The notes under the pieces are model-generated. The model did no database searches. It was not told the DNA's origin and saw only the letters and a program-made list of their open reading frames with translations. The translations under genes were made by a program, and so were the position numbers. Positions 48,425 through 57,414 of a stretch of 64,000 nucleotides of DNA are shown piece by piece. Source of the stretch: Sinosporangium album. GTDB lineage: Bacteria > Actinomycetota > Actinomycetes > Streptosporangiales > Streptosporangiaceae. The stretch lies in NCBI RefSeq assembly GCF_900100605.1, contig NZ_FNCN01000011.1:1-64000 (forward strand). The letters run 5' to 3'. Each line of letters opens with the position of its first letter. Positions within the stretch are counted from its first letter, which is position 1.

Positions 48425-49609
48425 ATGACGAAGGACATCCTCACTCAGCTCGACCCTGATCAGCGCGCCCTGCGCGAGATGGTCGAGAAGCTGGCCGCCG
48501 AACGATTCGCCCCGCACGCGCGGGAATGGGACCGCAGCCGTACACCGCTACCGACATCGGAGCGGAAGAAGCTCGCCGAACTCGGTCTGCTGGGCATCAC
48601 CATGCCGAAGCAGTACGGGGGTGAGGAACGGCCGCTGCTGGACGCGCTCATCGTGCTGGAAGAGCTGGCCAAGGCGTCGCCCGTCGCAGCCTGGCCGGTG
48701 TTCGAGGCGTGCACCGGCCCGGCCCGGGTGATCGAGCTGTTCGGCACCGAGGAGCAGAAAGACCGCCTGCTACCGCCGATCGTGGCGGGGGAGAAGACAC
48801 TCGCGGTGTCGATCTCGGAGCCCGACGCCGGCACAGCCGCGACCGACATGTCCACACGAGGGCGTGTCGACGGGAACGAGATCGTGATCAACGGCGTCAA
48901 GCGGTGGTGTTCCGGCGCGGGACACTCTGAGCAGTACCTGGTCTATCTGCGGCTGGACGACCGGCCGGGCGCGAAGGGAATCGGTGCCGTCGTCGTCGAC
49001 GGCGACACCCCTGGCCTGACCTTCGGCCCGCAGGAGCAGCTCATGGGCTTTCGAGGGGTCTGCTCGGCCGACATCTTCCTCACCGACGTACGAGTGCCGC
49101 TCGACAACCTGATCGTCCCGGCCGGCGGGTTCTCGAAGCTGTTCACCGCGTTCTCGATCGAGCGGTTGGGCAACGCGACGATGTCGCTCGCCGTCGGCCA
49201 GTCCGCATTGGACCGTGCGGCCCGGCACGTTGGTGAGCGCGAGCAGTTCGGCCGTCGGATCGCGGACTTCCAGCTCGTCCAGGGGGCGATCGCCGACATG
49301 GTGATGCGGGTCGAGGGGGCCCGGCTGCTGATCTACGCTGCGGCGGAGCAAGCGGGCCGCGGAGCTCCCGGCCCGCTGGCCGCATCCATCGCGAAGTGCA
49401 CCGCGAACGAGATGGCCAAGGTGGTCTCCGATCTTTCGATCCAGGTGCACGGGGGCTACGGCTACTCAGAGGAATACGAGGTGGAACGGCTGCATCGTGA
49501 CGCGCACGGCTGGGCGCTCGCCGGGGGCACGCCCAATATCCAGCGTGTGCGAATCGCGTCGGAGTATCTCGGGCTGCGGTTCGACCAACGCGCCGGTGGA
49601 GGGGCGTGA
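48425..49609 (+). CDS. Acyl-CoA dehydrogenase
   Basis: A 394-residue FAD enzyme with AVSISEPDAGTAATDMSTRG, RWCSGAGHSEQYLVYLRLDD, REQFGRRIADFQLVQGAIAD and QVHGGYGYSEEYEVERLHRD. The catalytic Glu position of YEGT is Gly (LAGGTPNIQR), so the base may lie elsewhere, as in some short/branched-chain members. It stands between the importer block and the P450 gene. Substrate unknown. Confidence 0.9.
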   Translation: MTKDILTQLDPDQRALREMVEKLAAERFAPHAREWDRSRTPLPTSERKKLAELGLLGITMPKQYGGEERPLLDALIVLEELAKASPVAAWPVFEACTGPARVIELFGTEEQKDRLLPPIVAGEKTLAVSISEPDAGTAATDMSTRGRVDGNEIVINGVKRWCSGAGHSEQYLVYLRLDDRPGAKGIGAVVVDGDTPGLTFGPQEQLMGFRGVCSADIFLTDVRVPLDNLIVPAGGFSKLFTAFSIERLGNATMSLAVGQSALDRAARHVGEREQFGRRIADFQLVQGAIADMVMRVEGARLLIYAAAEQAGRGAPGPLAASIAKCTANEMAKVVSDLSIQVHGGYGYSEEYEVERLHRDAHGWALAGGTPNIQRVRIASEYLGLRFDQRAGGGA

Positions 49610-49770
49610 GCGCCGAAGACAAAGCGCGCGGCGAGGGCGGGCGGCGACTATTGAAACATCTCATGAGATTTATCTACTGCTGTTCACTGTAACGATCCTC
49701 CCGGTGCGGAAGCGGGCACTGATGCCACCACCCATGGCGCCTTGACGCTTTTACCGCTCATAGGGAGGCT

Positions 49771-51030
49771 GTGCGCAATCGACTGACACAGGTCAGGGGT
49801 ACCACATTGAAAGACAAGGCCGACACGGAAATTCGCGGCGGTACGGAAGCCGATCGCCTCGCCGTCGACTTCGACCACCACGACGCAGCACTCAATAATG
49901 AGGTTTTGAACGGGGTTTACAGCCGCCTTCTCGCGGGCTGCCCGGTCGCGAAGACCTCGGCGCACAACGGTTTCGCGCTCGTCACGCGGCATGCCGATGT
50001 CGTCGAAGTCGAAAAGGACGGCAAGAGGTTCTCCTCTGCCGAGGGTGTTATGCACCCGGCTCATGCCGGTCGGGCTCCCAGTATTCCCATCGAGTTCGAC
50101 GGCGCCGTTCACACCGCGTACCGCAAGCTGTTCCTGGAAGTGCTCAGCGCACCTCGGGTCCGCGGCATCGAGCCGTATCTGCGTGACCTGACCGAGCGCG
50201 TCCTCGACGCATTCGCGGAGGGCGCCGACATCGACTTCGTCGAGCGTGTCGCCGTGCAGATCCCGGTCCGCGCCGTGGGCCACCTGCTGGGGCTCGGGGA
50301 GTCCGCGAACGAGCAGCTGCAGGCATTCGCGAGGGTGGTTCTTGAACACGCCGGGACACCGGCGATGATCGAGGCGATGAAGGAGCTCGATGCTCTCGCG
50401 AAGACGCACCTCGACGAGCGCCGGGCCCAGCCTCGCGACGACTACCTCAGCACCCTGGTCCAGCTGGACTTCGACGGCCGGCCGCTCGCCGAGGACGAAC
50501 TGCTCAACATCATTCGGAGCTTCGTCTTCGCGGGATTCGAGACGACGGCACGGAGCATCGCGAGCCTCGTCCACCACCTGGTGACACATCCCGAGCTCCA
50601 GACCCGGATGCGGTCGGACTCCGCCTCGATCGAGGGGTTCGTGGAGGAGGGGCTGCGCCTGTTCCCGCCGGTGCACACCATGTTCCGGACCGTGACGACG
50701 CCGACGACGCTCCACGACACCCCGTTGGAGGAAGGGGAGCGGTTGGTGCTGCTGTACGGCGCCGCCAACCGCGACCCCGAGCAGTTCGCGGATGCCGAGA
50801 CCTTCAACCCGGACCGGGCGAACGCCCGGCAGCACCTCGCGTTCGGCATCGGCGCCCACTACTGCGTCGGAGCCACTCTGGCGCGCGCTGAGATCCGGAT
50901 CCTCCTTGAGGCCCTGGCCGCGCGCCCGCCCCTGGAGCTGGTGGGAGCCCCACGGCACCTGCCCCGCCTGATGATGGGCCAGATGATGGGTGTCGATTAC
51001 CTGCCCCTTCGATTTAACGGAGACCACTGA
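49771..51030 (+). CDS. Cytochrome P450
   Basis: A 419-residue class I bacterial P450. The I-helix oxygen-activation motif is FAGFETTARSIA (about residue 250), the Glu-x-x-Arg is EEGLRLFPP, and the haem-binding loop AFGIGAHYCVGATLARAEIR carries the Cys ligand. All key residues are present, so it is a working monooxygenase and not an activator-type pseudo-P450. It needs ferredoxin and reductase; a [3Fe-4S] ferredoxin gene is at 31841. It is followed at 1-bp spacing by an alcohol dehydrogenase and an aldehyde dehydrogenase, implying hydroxylation of a methyl or methylene and oxidation to the acid. Confidence 0.95.
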   Translation: MRNRLTQVRGTTLKDKADTEIRGGTEADRLAVDFDHHDAALNNEVLNGVYSRLLAGCPVAKTSAHNGFALVTRHADVVEVEKDGKRFSSAEGVMHPAHAGRAPSIPIEFDGAVHTAYRKLFLEVLSAPRVRGIEPYLRDLTERVLDAFAEGADIDFVERVAVQIPVRAVGHLLGLGESANEQLQAFARVVLEHAGTPAMIEAMKELDALAKTHLDERRAQPRDDYLSTLVQLDFDGRPLAEDELLNIIRSFVFAGFETTARSIASLVHHLVTHPELQTRMRSDSASIEGFVEEGLRLFPPVHTMFRTVTTPTTLHDTPLEEGERLVLLYGAANRDPEQFADAETFNPDRANARQHLAFGIGAHYCVGATLARAEIRILLEALAARPPLELVGAPRHLPRLMMGQMMGVDYLPLRFNGDH

Positions 51031-51031
51031 C

Positions 51032-52120
51032 ATGCGTTCCGCCGTGCTCGTGGGGTTCGGGCAGGACCTCGCGGTCGAATCGCTTGAGCCGCTGCCCCCC
51101 GGTCCGCGTGACGTCGTCGTCTCCGTGGGGGCGAGCGGCATCTGCCACACCGATCTCTCGGTTCGCAACGGCCTGTTCGCCGGCATGGTCTCGGGGCCGA
51201 TGATCGGCGGCCACGAGGGCGCTGGAACGGTCCTTGAGGTCGGGAGCCAGGTGACCCGGGTAGCCGTCGGCGACCGGGTGATCGCGTCCTTCCGCCCGGC
51301 ATGTGGCACTTGTTCGTACTGCGTGAGTGATCGCTCTCATCTGTGCGACGCGCTCGGCGCATTCCTGCAGGCGCCACGTGCGACCCGGCAGGACGGTTCG
51401 AGTGCCATCGCCATGAGCGGGATCGGCACGTTCAGCGACATCTTGACGTGCGATGAGGCATCGGTGGTCCGCGTCGACTCGGATCTTCCCGATGCCCACC
51501 TGGCCCTGCTCGGCTGCGGTATGACCACAGGCGTCGGCGCCGCACTGTTCACCGCGCGTGTGCAACCCGGTTCGACCGTCGCCGTGGTCGGATGTGGGGG
51601 CGTCGGCCAATCGGTCATCCAGGGTGCCGCCGTCGCGGGTGCCGCTCGGATCATCGCGGTCGATCCGGTCGAGTCCAAGCGACAGATCGCCCGCAGGCAC
51701 GGGGCCACGGATGTCGTCGATCCGACCACCGCGCCCGCGGAAGAGCAGGTGAAGGAGCTGCTCCGCGGCAAGGGTGTCGACTACGCGTTCGACGTCGTCG
51801 GCACACCGGAGATCGTCTCCTCCACATTCCGCATGATCAACAAGGGCGGGATGCTGGTGCTCGTCGGTTACGGACCGATGGACGGCGAGTTCCGTGTTCC
51901 CGCGTTCGACCTGCAGGCGAACGAGAAGATCGTGAAGGGCTGTGTAGCCGGTTCGGCTCAGATCCGGCGCCATTTCCAGCTCTTCATCGACATGATCGAG
52001 AGCGGCCGCCTCGACACCGGGGGGCTCGTTTCTCAGCAGGTCCGTCTGGACGAGATCAACGTCGCCATGAAGGCGATGCTTTCTGGTGAGGTCATCCGAA
52101 GTGTCATCACGACGTTCTGA
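51032..52120 (+). CDS. Zinc-dependent alcohol dehydrogenase
   Basis: A 362-residue MDR enzyme: catalytic-zinc ligands in SGICHTDLSVRNG and GGHEGAGTVLEVG, four structural-zinc Cys in ACGTCSYCVSDRSHLC, and the NAD loop VAVVGCGGVGQSVIQG. It resembles the class of NAD/mycothiol-dependent and aryl-alcohol dehydrogenases. ATG 51032 lies 1 bp after the P450 stop. It oxidises the primary or benzylic alcohol made by the P450; the overlapping ALDH gene would take the aldehyde. Confidence 0.93.
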   Translation: MRSAVLVGFGQDLAVESLEPLPPGPRDVVVSVGASGICHTDLSVRNGLFAGMVSGPMIGGHEGAGTVLEVGSQVTRVAVGDRVIASFRPACGTCSYCVSDRSHLCDALGAFLQAPRATRQDGSSAIAMSGIGTFSDILTCDEASVVRVDSDLPDAHLALLGCGMTTGVGAALFTARVQPGSTVAVVGCGGVGQSVIQGAAVAGAARIIAVDPVESKRQIARRHGATDVVDPTTAPAEEQVKELLRGKGVDYAFDVVGTPEIVSSTFRMINKGGMLVLVGYGPMDGEFRVPAFDLQANEKIVKGCVAGSAQIRRHFQLFIDMIESGRLDTGGLVSQQVRLDEINVAMKAMLSGEVIRSVITTF

Positions 52121-53558
52121 ATCCGGAGATCGCCGGCGCGAGGCGGTCTACATCGACGGCGAGTGGGTCAAGTCCACAGGGCCTCTGCGCGATGTCGTGT
52201 CCCCGGCGTCCTTGCAGCCCATCGGGTGCGCCCCGGACGGCACCGCCGCCGACATGGATCGTGCCGTGGCGGCGGCCCGCCGTACCTTCGACGAGGGGGC
52301 CTGGTCCGGTCTTCCGGTCGCCGAGCGGATCCGCTACCTGGAGCGGGCGAGCGAGCTCTATGCGGCGCGCGCCGCAGAGCTCGCCGACCTCATCACCGCG
52401 GAGATGGGGAGTCCGATCACCTTCTCCCAGAAGGCCCAGGGCCCCATCGCGCAGCACGTCCTCACGTATTTCATCCAGCTCGGGAAGCAATTCGAGGTCG
52501 AACAGGCACGCAAGGGGCTCAGCCTGCCCGCTCTGGTGGTCCACGACCCGTCGGGCGTCGTCGCCGCCATCGCGCCGTGGAACTACCCGCAGGCCCTCCT
52601 GCTGATGAAGATCGCTCCGGCACTTGTCGCCGGCTGCACCGTCGTGGCGAAGCCATCGCCCGAGACGGCGATCGACGGACTGGTCCTGGCGGAGATCTTC
52701 GACGAAGCCGGCCTTCCGCCCGGGGTGCTCAACGTGGTTCCCGCCGACCGCGAGGCGGGCGAGCACCTCGTCAGCCACCCCGGCGTCGACCGGGTGGCGT
52801 TCACCGGCTCGACCCAGGCGGGCCGCCGGATCGCGGAGATCTGCGGCCGAGACCTGCGACGCTGCACACTGGAGCTGGGCGGCAAATCGGCTGCGCTCAT
52901 TCTGGACGACGCGGATGTCGAGCTCACCATGGAAGGCCTCCGCGACTACGCCTTCCGGAACAGCGGACAGACCTGCACCAACCAGACACGGATTCTTGTG
53001 CCGCGGTCGCGGCGGCAAGAGTTCACCGACGCCCTGTGCGACATGGTGTCGTCGATGAAGGTGGGCGACCCGACCGACTCGACGACCGAGATCGGCCCGA
53101 TGGTGTCCGAGCGCCAGAGGGAAAGAGTGGAAGGCTATATCGGCATCGGGCGAAGCGAGGGAGCGAGGATCGCCGTCGGCGGTGGACGCCCGGCCGGCCT
53201 GGACACGGGATGGTACGTCGAGCCGACCGTCTTCGTCGACGTCGACAACTCGATGCGCATCGCCCGGGAGGAGATCTTCGGTCCGGTCGTCGGGGTCATC
53301 CCCTACGACGATGACGCCGCCGCCATCGCCATCGCCAACGACTCCGACTACGGACTCGCCGCGGGCGTGTGGAGCAGCGACTCCGAGCGGGCGGTCGGCG
53401 TGGCGAAGCAGCTGAAGGCCGGCCTGCTGCTCGTCAACGGACAGGGCGGCAGCTTCGACGCGCCCTTCGGCGGTTTCCGGCAGAGCGGCATCGGACGTGA
53501 ATGCGGGATCGAAGGGCTCCTCGCCTACACCGAGACGAAGCAACTGCCGCTCCTGTGA
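52086..53558 (+). CDS. Aldehyde dehydrogenase
   Basis: A 490-residue NAD(P)-dependent aldehyde dehydrogenase. IAPWNYPQALLLMKIAPAL and FTGSTQAGRRIAEICG bind cofactor; Glu is in TLELGGKSAALIL; the nucleophile Cys is in FRNSGQTCTNQTRILVP (about residue 300); EIFGPVVGVIPYDDDA is the C-terminal block. It overlaps the alcohol dehydrogenase gene by 35 bp. GTG 52086 and GTG 52101 are both possible starts. It yields the acid for CoA activation. Confidence 0.93.
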   Translation: MRSSEVSSRRSESGDRRREAVYIDGEWVKSTGPLRDVVSPASLQPIGCAPDGTAADMDRAVAAARRTFDEGAWSGLPVAERIRYLERASELYAARAAELADLITAEMGSPITFSQKAQGPIAQHVLTYFIQLGKQFEVEQARKGLSLPALVVHDPSGVVAAIAPWNYPQALLLMKIAPALVAGCTVVAKPSPETAIDGLVLAEIFDEAGLPPGVLNVVPADREAGEHLVSHPGVDRVAFTGSTQAGRRIAEICGRDLRRCTLELGGKSAALILDDADVELTMEGLRDYAFRNSGQTCTNQTRILVPRSRRQEFTDALCDMVSSMKVGDPTDSTTEIGPMVSERQRERVEGYIGIGRSEGARIAVGGGRPAGLDTGWYVEPTVFVDVDNSMRIAREEIFGPVVGVIPYDDDAAAIAIANDSDYGLAAGVWSSDSERAVGVAKQLKAGLLLVNGQGGSFDAPFGGFRQSGIGRECGIEGLLAYTETKQLPLL

Positions 53559-53672
53559 GCGATCCGAACACCCGGGCATCCGCTGGTTCCCACGTGCCGA
53601 TCCGGCGATCGGCGCACCCCCACGAGGTTCACCCAGAGGCTGCATCGCGGCATAAGGTACGGAGGTCAAACG

Positions 53673-54935
53673 ATGCCAAGCGATATTGATTCCCTCTCAG
53701 AATCCGATGTCTTCAGAATCGGGGCCGATCACGAGCTGACGTTCCTACCCGAGCCGGAGCCGCGCGAGGTCTGGTGCCCGGTGATCTCGGTCGACGACCA
53801 CGCGTTCGAGCCCCCGACCCTGTTCGACCGGGTGCCGGCCAAGCTGCGCGACAACGCGCCGAAGCTGGTCGAGATCGACGGCCGGCCGGCATGGCTGATC
53901 GGCGACAAGCGCTTCTTCTTCACCGGCATGGACGGCGCCGCGAACCGGCCCATCAGCGAGTGGCGGTCGACGAGGATGCGCAGGGAGGACTACCGGCGAT
54001 CGGTGTACGACACCGATGCCAGGGTCAAGGACATGGACCTGGTCGGGGTGTGGGCCTCGCTCTGCTTCCCCTCGATCACCTGGGGGTTCGCCGGCACGTC
54101 GCTGTCGCGCATTCCCGACCAGGAGACGGCGTACGCCTGCGTGCAGGCCTACAACGACTGGGTGGTGGAGGAATGGGCCGGCTCGCATCCCGATCGGCTC
54201 ATCCCCTGCCAGCTCACCTACCTCGCGGACCCTGAACTGGCCGCAAAGGAGATCTACCGCAACGCCAAGCGGAGCGTGCACGCGGTGAGCTTCACGGAGA
54301 ACCCCGCAGCCCTGGGGTATCCGAGTGTCCACTCCGACCATTGGGAACCGTTCTGGCGCGCCTGCGCGGAGACCGAAACGTCGATCAACCTCCACATCGG
54401 TTCGTCGGGCCGGATCAGCTGCCCGTCGCCCGACTCGCCCGTGCCGGCGCAGGTGGCGCTGTTCCCGCTCAACGGGATCGAGACGGTCGTCGACTGGATC
54501 TTCTCCGGCATAGCGCAGCGGTACCCCGACATCCGCATCGTGCTGTCGGAGGCCGGGATCTCATGGGTGCCGATGGTGGTCGAGCGCCTCCACAGGGCGT
54601 ACCGCCAGCGGGAGGCGGAGCCGGACTTCTGGGCCGGTGTGAAGACGCACCCCGTCGACGTCCTGCACCGGAACTTCTGGTTCACCTCGATCGAGGATCC
54701 GTCGGCGTTCCGCCGACTGGACATCATCAGCGAGGACCGCATGATGCTGGAGGTCGACTTCCCGCACACGGACAGCTCGTGGCCCGACAGCCAGGCGCTC
54801 TTCCGCTCGGAACTGGAGGCCCTCCCGACCGAGACCATCAAGAAGATCTGCTACGGGAACGCCGCGGCCCTCTACCACCATCCGGAGCCCCCGGCCTCGA
54901 TGCGGGCTGCGTCGACGCTGCTGGGAGCCGCCTGA
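53673..54935 (+). CDS. Amidohydrolase-2 family protein, copy 3
   Basis: A 420-residue paralogue of 34388, aligned along its length: ISVDDHAFEPPTLFDRVPAK (first metal motif), VQAYNDWVVEEWAGSHPDRL, INLHIGSSGR, IFSGIAQRYPDIRIVLSEAG and EVDFPHTDSSWPD. The Asp-His set is preserved. The Thr before Asp-Tyr-Pro-His in copy 1 is Val here with Phe for Tyr. It has an N-terminal extension of about 30 residues. ATG has aggtacggagg upstream. Two hairpins follow it, ending the operon. Confidence 0.85.
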   Translation: MPSDIDSLSESDVFRIGADHELTFLPEPEPREVWCPVISVDDHAFEPPTLFDRVPAKLRDNAPKLVEIDGRPAWLIGDKRFFFTGMDGAANRPISEWRSTRMRREDYRRSVYDTDARVKDMDLVGVWASLCFPSITWGFAGTSLSRIPDQETAYACVQAYNDWVVEEWAGSHPDRLIPCQLTYLADPELAAKEIYRNAKRSVHAVSFTENPAALGYPSVHSDHWEPFWRACAETETSINLHIGSSGRISCPSPDSPVPAQVALFPLNGIETVVDWIFSGIAQRYPDIRIVLSEAGISWVPMVVERLHRAYRQREAEPDFWAGVKTHPVDVLHRNFWFTSIEDPSAFRRLDIISEDRMMLEVDFPHTDSSWPDSQALFRSELEALPTETIKKICYGNAAALYHHPEPPASMRAASTLLGAA

Positions 54936-54939
54936 GACC

Positions 54940-54973
54940 GAGGGGATGCCGGGTCCGCAGCCGGCATCCCCTC
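54940..54973 (+). terminator. 13-bp perfect hairpin after amidohydrolase copy 3
   Basis: Arms gaggggatgccgg and ccggcatcccctc, followed by acctttg. It starts 5 bp after the stop. Confidence 0.88.
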
Positions 54974-55019
54974 ACCTTTGATCCTCACCTGCGGGTGGTA
55001 CTCGCCCTCTCGACAGGCG

Positions 55020-55056
55020 ATGGCCCCGGCGCGATGACACACAGCGCCGGGGCCAT
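55020..55056. terminator. Second 13-bp perfect hairpin before the convergent VOC gene
   Basis: Arms atggccccggcgc and gcgccggggccat, loop gatgacacaca. With the hairpin at 54940 it makes a double terminator in the 251-bp gap between convergent genes. It could also stop the minus-strand VOC transcript. Nothing else is seen in the gap. Confidence 0.85.
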
Positions 55057-55186
55057 TGGCGACTCGCGAGCGAGGACACCTCCGCATGCCTCCGGCCTGG
55101 CTGCGAGAGGCGAAACGCGCTGCTCGCGGCCAGGCCGGGATCGGTGCCCCTACCGCTTCTGGGGCTCGTCGGGGTACGGCACCGCG

Positions 55187-55618
55187 TCAGGTGGCGAAGA
55201 CCTGGGAGTCGTCGGTGAACGCCTTGAACTCCAGGGCGTTGCCCGCCGGGTCGAGCAGGAACATCGTCCACTGCTCGCCAGGCTTCCCGGGGAAGCGCAC
55301 GTAGGGCTCGATGACGAATGCCGTACCCGCCGCACGCAGCCTGTCGGCCAGTGCCTGGAACTGCGGGACCGTGAGGATGAGGCCGAAGTGCGGCACCGGC
55401 ACGTCATGGCCGTCGACCGGGTTGTGAATCCGCTGCGAGGAGGCCGGTGACAGGTGCGTGACGAACTGGTGGCCATGCAGGTTCCAGTCCACCCAGGTGT
55501 CCGCACTGCGGCCTTGTTCCAGGCCGAGCACCTCCCCGTAGAAGTGGCGCGCTGCGGGGATGTCGTCGACCGGCATGGCCAGGTGGAACCGGGGCATGGG
55601 GGAGTCGGGCGTGGTCAT
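55187..55618 (-). CDS. VOC-superfamily protein (glyoxalase/extradiol-dioxygenase-like)
   Basis: A 143-residue vicinal-oxygen-chelate protein with paired beta-alpha-beta modules. Metal ligands fit His in RFHLAMPVDDIPAARHFY, His in VPHFGLIL and Glu in DPAGNALEFKAF, the 2-His-1-Glu set. The length is that of small glyoxalase-like lyases and dioxygenases. It is on the same strand as the flavin hydroxylase at 55759, suggesting action on a hydroxylated aromatic product. Confidence 0.85.
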   Translation of the reverse strand: MTTPDSPMPRFHLAMPVDDIPAARHFYGEVLGLEQGRSADTWVDWNLHGHQFVTHLSPASSQRIHNPVDGHDVPVPHFGLILTVPQFQALADRLRAAGTAFVIEPYVRFPGKPGEQWTMFLLDPAGNALEFKAFTDDSQVFAT

Positions 55619-55758
55619 GGTCGTTCGGTCGCCCTTCTGGAGACCGCCCGGCGCGCGGCCGGGCGGTGGAGTTGGTGAAGAGGCACTCCCTGGAGTCGGG
55701 AGTCGGGTGGTGGAGACCGCAGGGGCCGCGGAGACCTGAGATGTCGTAGGCGGCGGCC

Positions 55759-57333
55759 CTAGTAGGGCCTGACCTGATTGCCGATCGACCGGAACGGGGC
55801 CAAATGGTTGATGATATCCATTTCCTGACCGGCGGAAGCGCGGGCGATGATATGGCCGTCTGTCCTGATCAGGATGATCTCGCCGGGGTAGGGCTGGTAG
55901 ATCCGCTTGAACTCGCCCTTGGCGTCGAAGATTTTACTGTCCGGAGTGGACCCGATGCGGTGCACATGCATATGGGTGGGTTTGGCGTTATCGAAGATGA
56001 CGGGGTCGGTGTGGTCGTAGGCGACCAGGGACCAGTGCGGGCCCCGCAGCAGGTCGAACAGGTCGCCGCTGAAGCCCGCGCCTTCCAGCCCGCCCGCGTT
56101 CGGCGCCCTGTCGCCGGCCACGGGGCCGGAAACGGTCTCCTCGCCGCGGTGGTAGACCATGGGACTGTCCCGGTAGCGGATTCCCAGTCCGCTGTTCAGC
56201 GAACCCTCGCCGATGTTCTTGAGTGCCGGGCCCAGCCCCTGTTCGCTGCCGCTGCCCGCCTGCTCGAGGGCCTTGTTCATCTTGTCCGAGCTCATTTCCA
56301 GGACGGTGCGGGCGACCGGGACGCGTTCGGTGCCGTAGGTGTCCAGCAGGCTCATGTAGGCGCCCGAGAGGACACTGTCGAGTTTCCAACCGAGATTGTA
56401 GGCGTCCTGAATGCCGGTGTTCATGCCCTGGCCCCCGGCGGCGGAGTGCACGTGGGCGGCGTCCCCGGCGAGGAGGACGCGGCCCTTGCGGTACTCCTGC
56501 GCCATCCGGGCCTGGATCTGGTACACCGACAGCCACGAGGCGCTGGTCAGCACCACCTTGGCCGCGCCGGCGCGTTCGTCGAACAGCCGCTGGTAGAACG
56601 CCGGCGACGGGGTTTCCGGCTCGTCGTCGGGAAGGATCGGACTCTGGAACTGCCACAGTTCATCGCCGAGCGGGGTGAGGCCGAGGAATCCTCGTTCGGA
56701 CGGCCAGATGTGCATGTAGGCGCGGTCGAGGTCCGGCACGGTGACGTCGCCGAGATACCAGCGCTGCCACCCGTAGGTCTCGCCGACCAGGGGAAGCCCG
56801 ATGAGCTTCCGGGTGGTGCTCTTGCCGCCGTCCGCTCCCACGACGAAGCGGGCGCGCACGGTCTGCTCGCCCTCCTGCGTCAGCAGGGTGACGGTGACGC
56901 CGGCGTCATCCTGCTCGATGCCCACCACCTCGGTGCCGAACTCGACCTTTCCCCCGAGTTCGCCGTGTCGATGCCGCAACGCGTGCTCGATCTCGAACTG
57001 GCCGATCCACAAGGGGTCGGGGTACGGCGTATGGTACGAGTCGTTCGCTCGGACCGAGATCGACGGCCGGTCTACGATTGCGCCGTCGGCTTCGTGGAAT
57101 CTCATGTCGAGGTACGCGACGCCGCGCTGCAGGACGTGGTCGACGGCGCCGAGGTCGTCGAGCACTTCGAGAGAACGGGGCTGGATGGTCTTGGCCCTGG
57201 TGGCGCGGTTCGGCGCCGGATCGCGCTCGACGACGCGGTGGTCGATACCGCGGCGGGCGATGTCGCAGGCCAGCGTCAGGCCGGTGGGCCCGGCTCCGAC
57301 AATGAGGACATCAGTATCGAATTCTTCAGTCAT
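55759..57333 (-). CDS. FAD-dependent aromatic hydroxylase (PheA/TfdB family)
   Basis: A 524-residue class A flavoprotein monooxygenase. The FAD loop is VLIVGAGPTGLTLACDIARR, the NAD(P)H/FAD DG motif is VVGADGGKSTTRKLIG, and the GD motif is VLLAGDAAHVHSAAGGQGMN. The C-terminal 170 residues form the thioredoxin-like domain of phenol hydroxylase-type enzymes. It hydroxylates phenols or polyketide-like aromatics with NAD(P)H and O2. It is cotranscribed on the minus strand with the VOC protein and the amidohydrolase at 57415. Confidence 0.92.
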   Translation of the reverse strand: MTEEFDTDVLIVGAGPTGLTLACDIARRGIDHRVVERDPAPNRATRAKTIQPRSLEVLDDLGAVDHVLQRGVAYLDMRFHEADGAIVDRPSISVRANDSYHTPYPDPLWIGQFEIEHALRHRHGELGGKVEFGTEVVGIEQDDAGVTVTLLTQEGEQTVRARFVVGADGGKSTTRKLIGLPLVGETYGWQRWYLGDVTVPDLDRAYMHIWPSERGFLGLTPLGDELWQFQSPILPDDEPETPSPAFYQRLFDERAGAAKVVLTSASWLSVYQIQARMAQEYRKGRVLLAGDAAHVHSAAGGQGMNTGIQDAYNLGWKLDSVLSGAYMSLLDTYGTERVPVARTVLEMSSDKMNKALEQAGSGSEQGLGPALKNIGEGSLNSGLGIRYRDSPMVYHRGEETVSGPVAGDRAPNAGGLEGAGFSGDLFDLLRGPHWSLVAYDHTDPVIFDNAKPTHMHVHRIGSTPDSKIFDAKGEFKRIYQPYPGEIILIRTDGHIIARASAGQEMDIINHLAPFRSIGNQVRPY

Positions 57334-57414
57334 GGGGTCCTTCCCAAGGGCGGTGCACGATAGCGAGAAGTGCGTGTCGGCTGATGGCGGGAAAGCTGTG
57401 GGGGTGCGGGGCGG

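Noticed and set aside
49771-51030. P450 as the activator of the two glycosyltransferases
   Set aside because: It has an intact haem-binding Cys and oxygen-activation motif, lies 42 kb away and is coupled to alcohol and aldehyde dehydrogenase genes.
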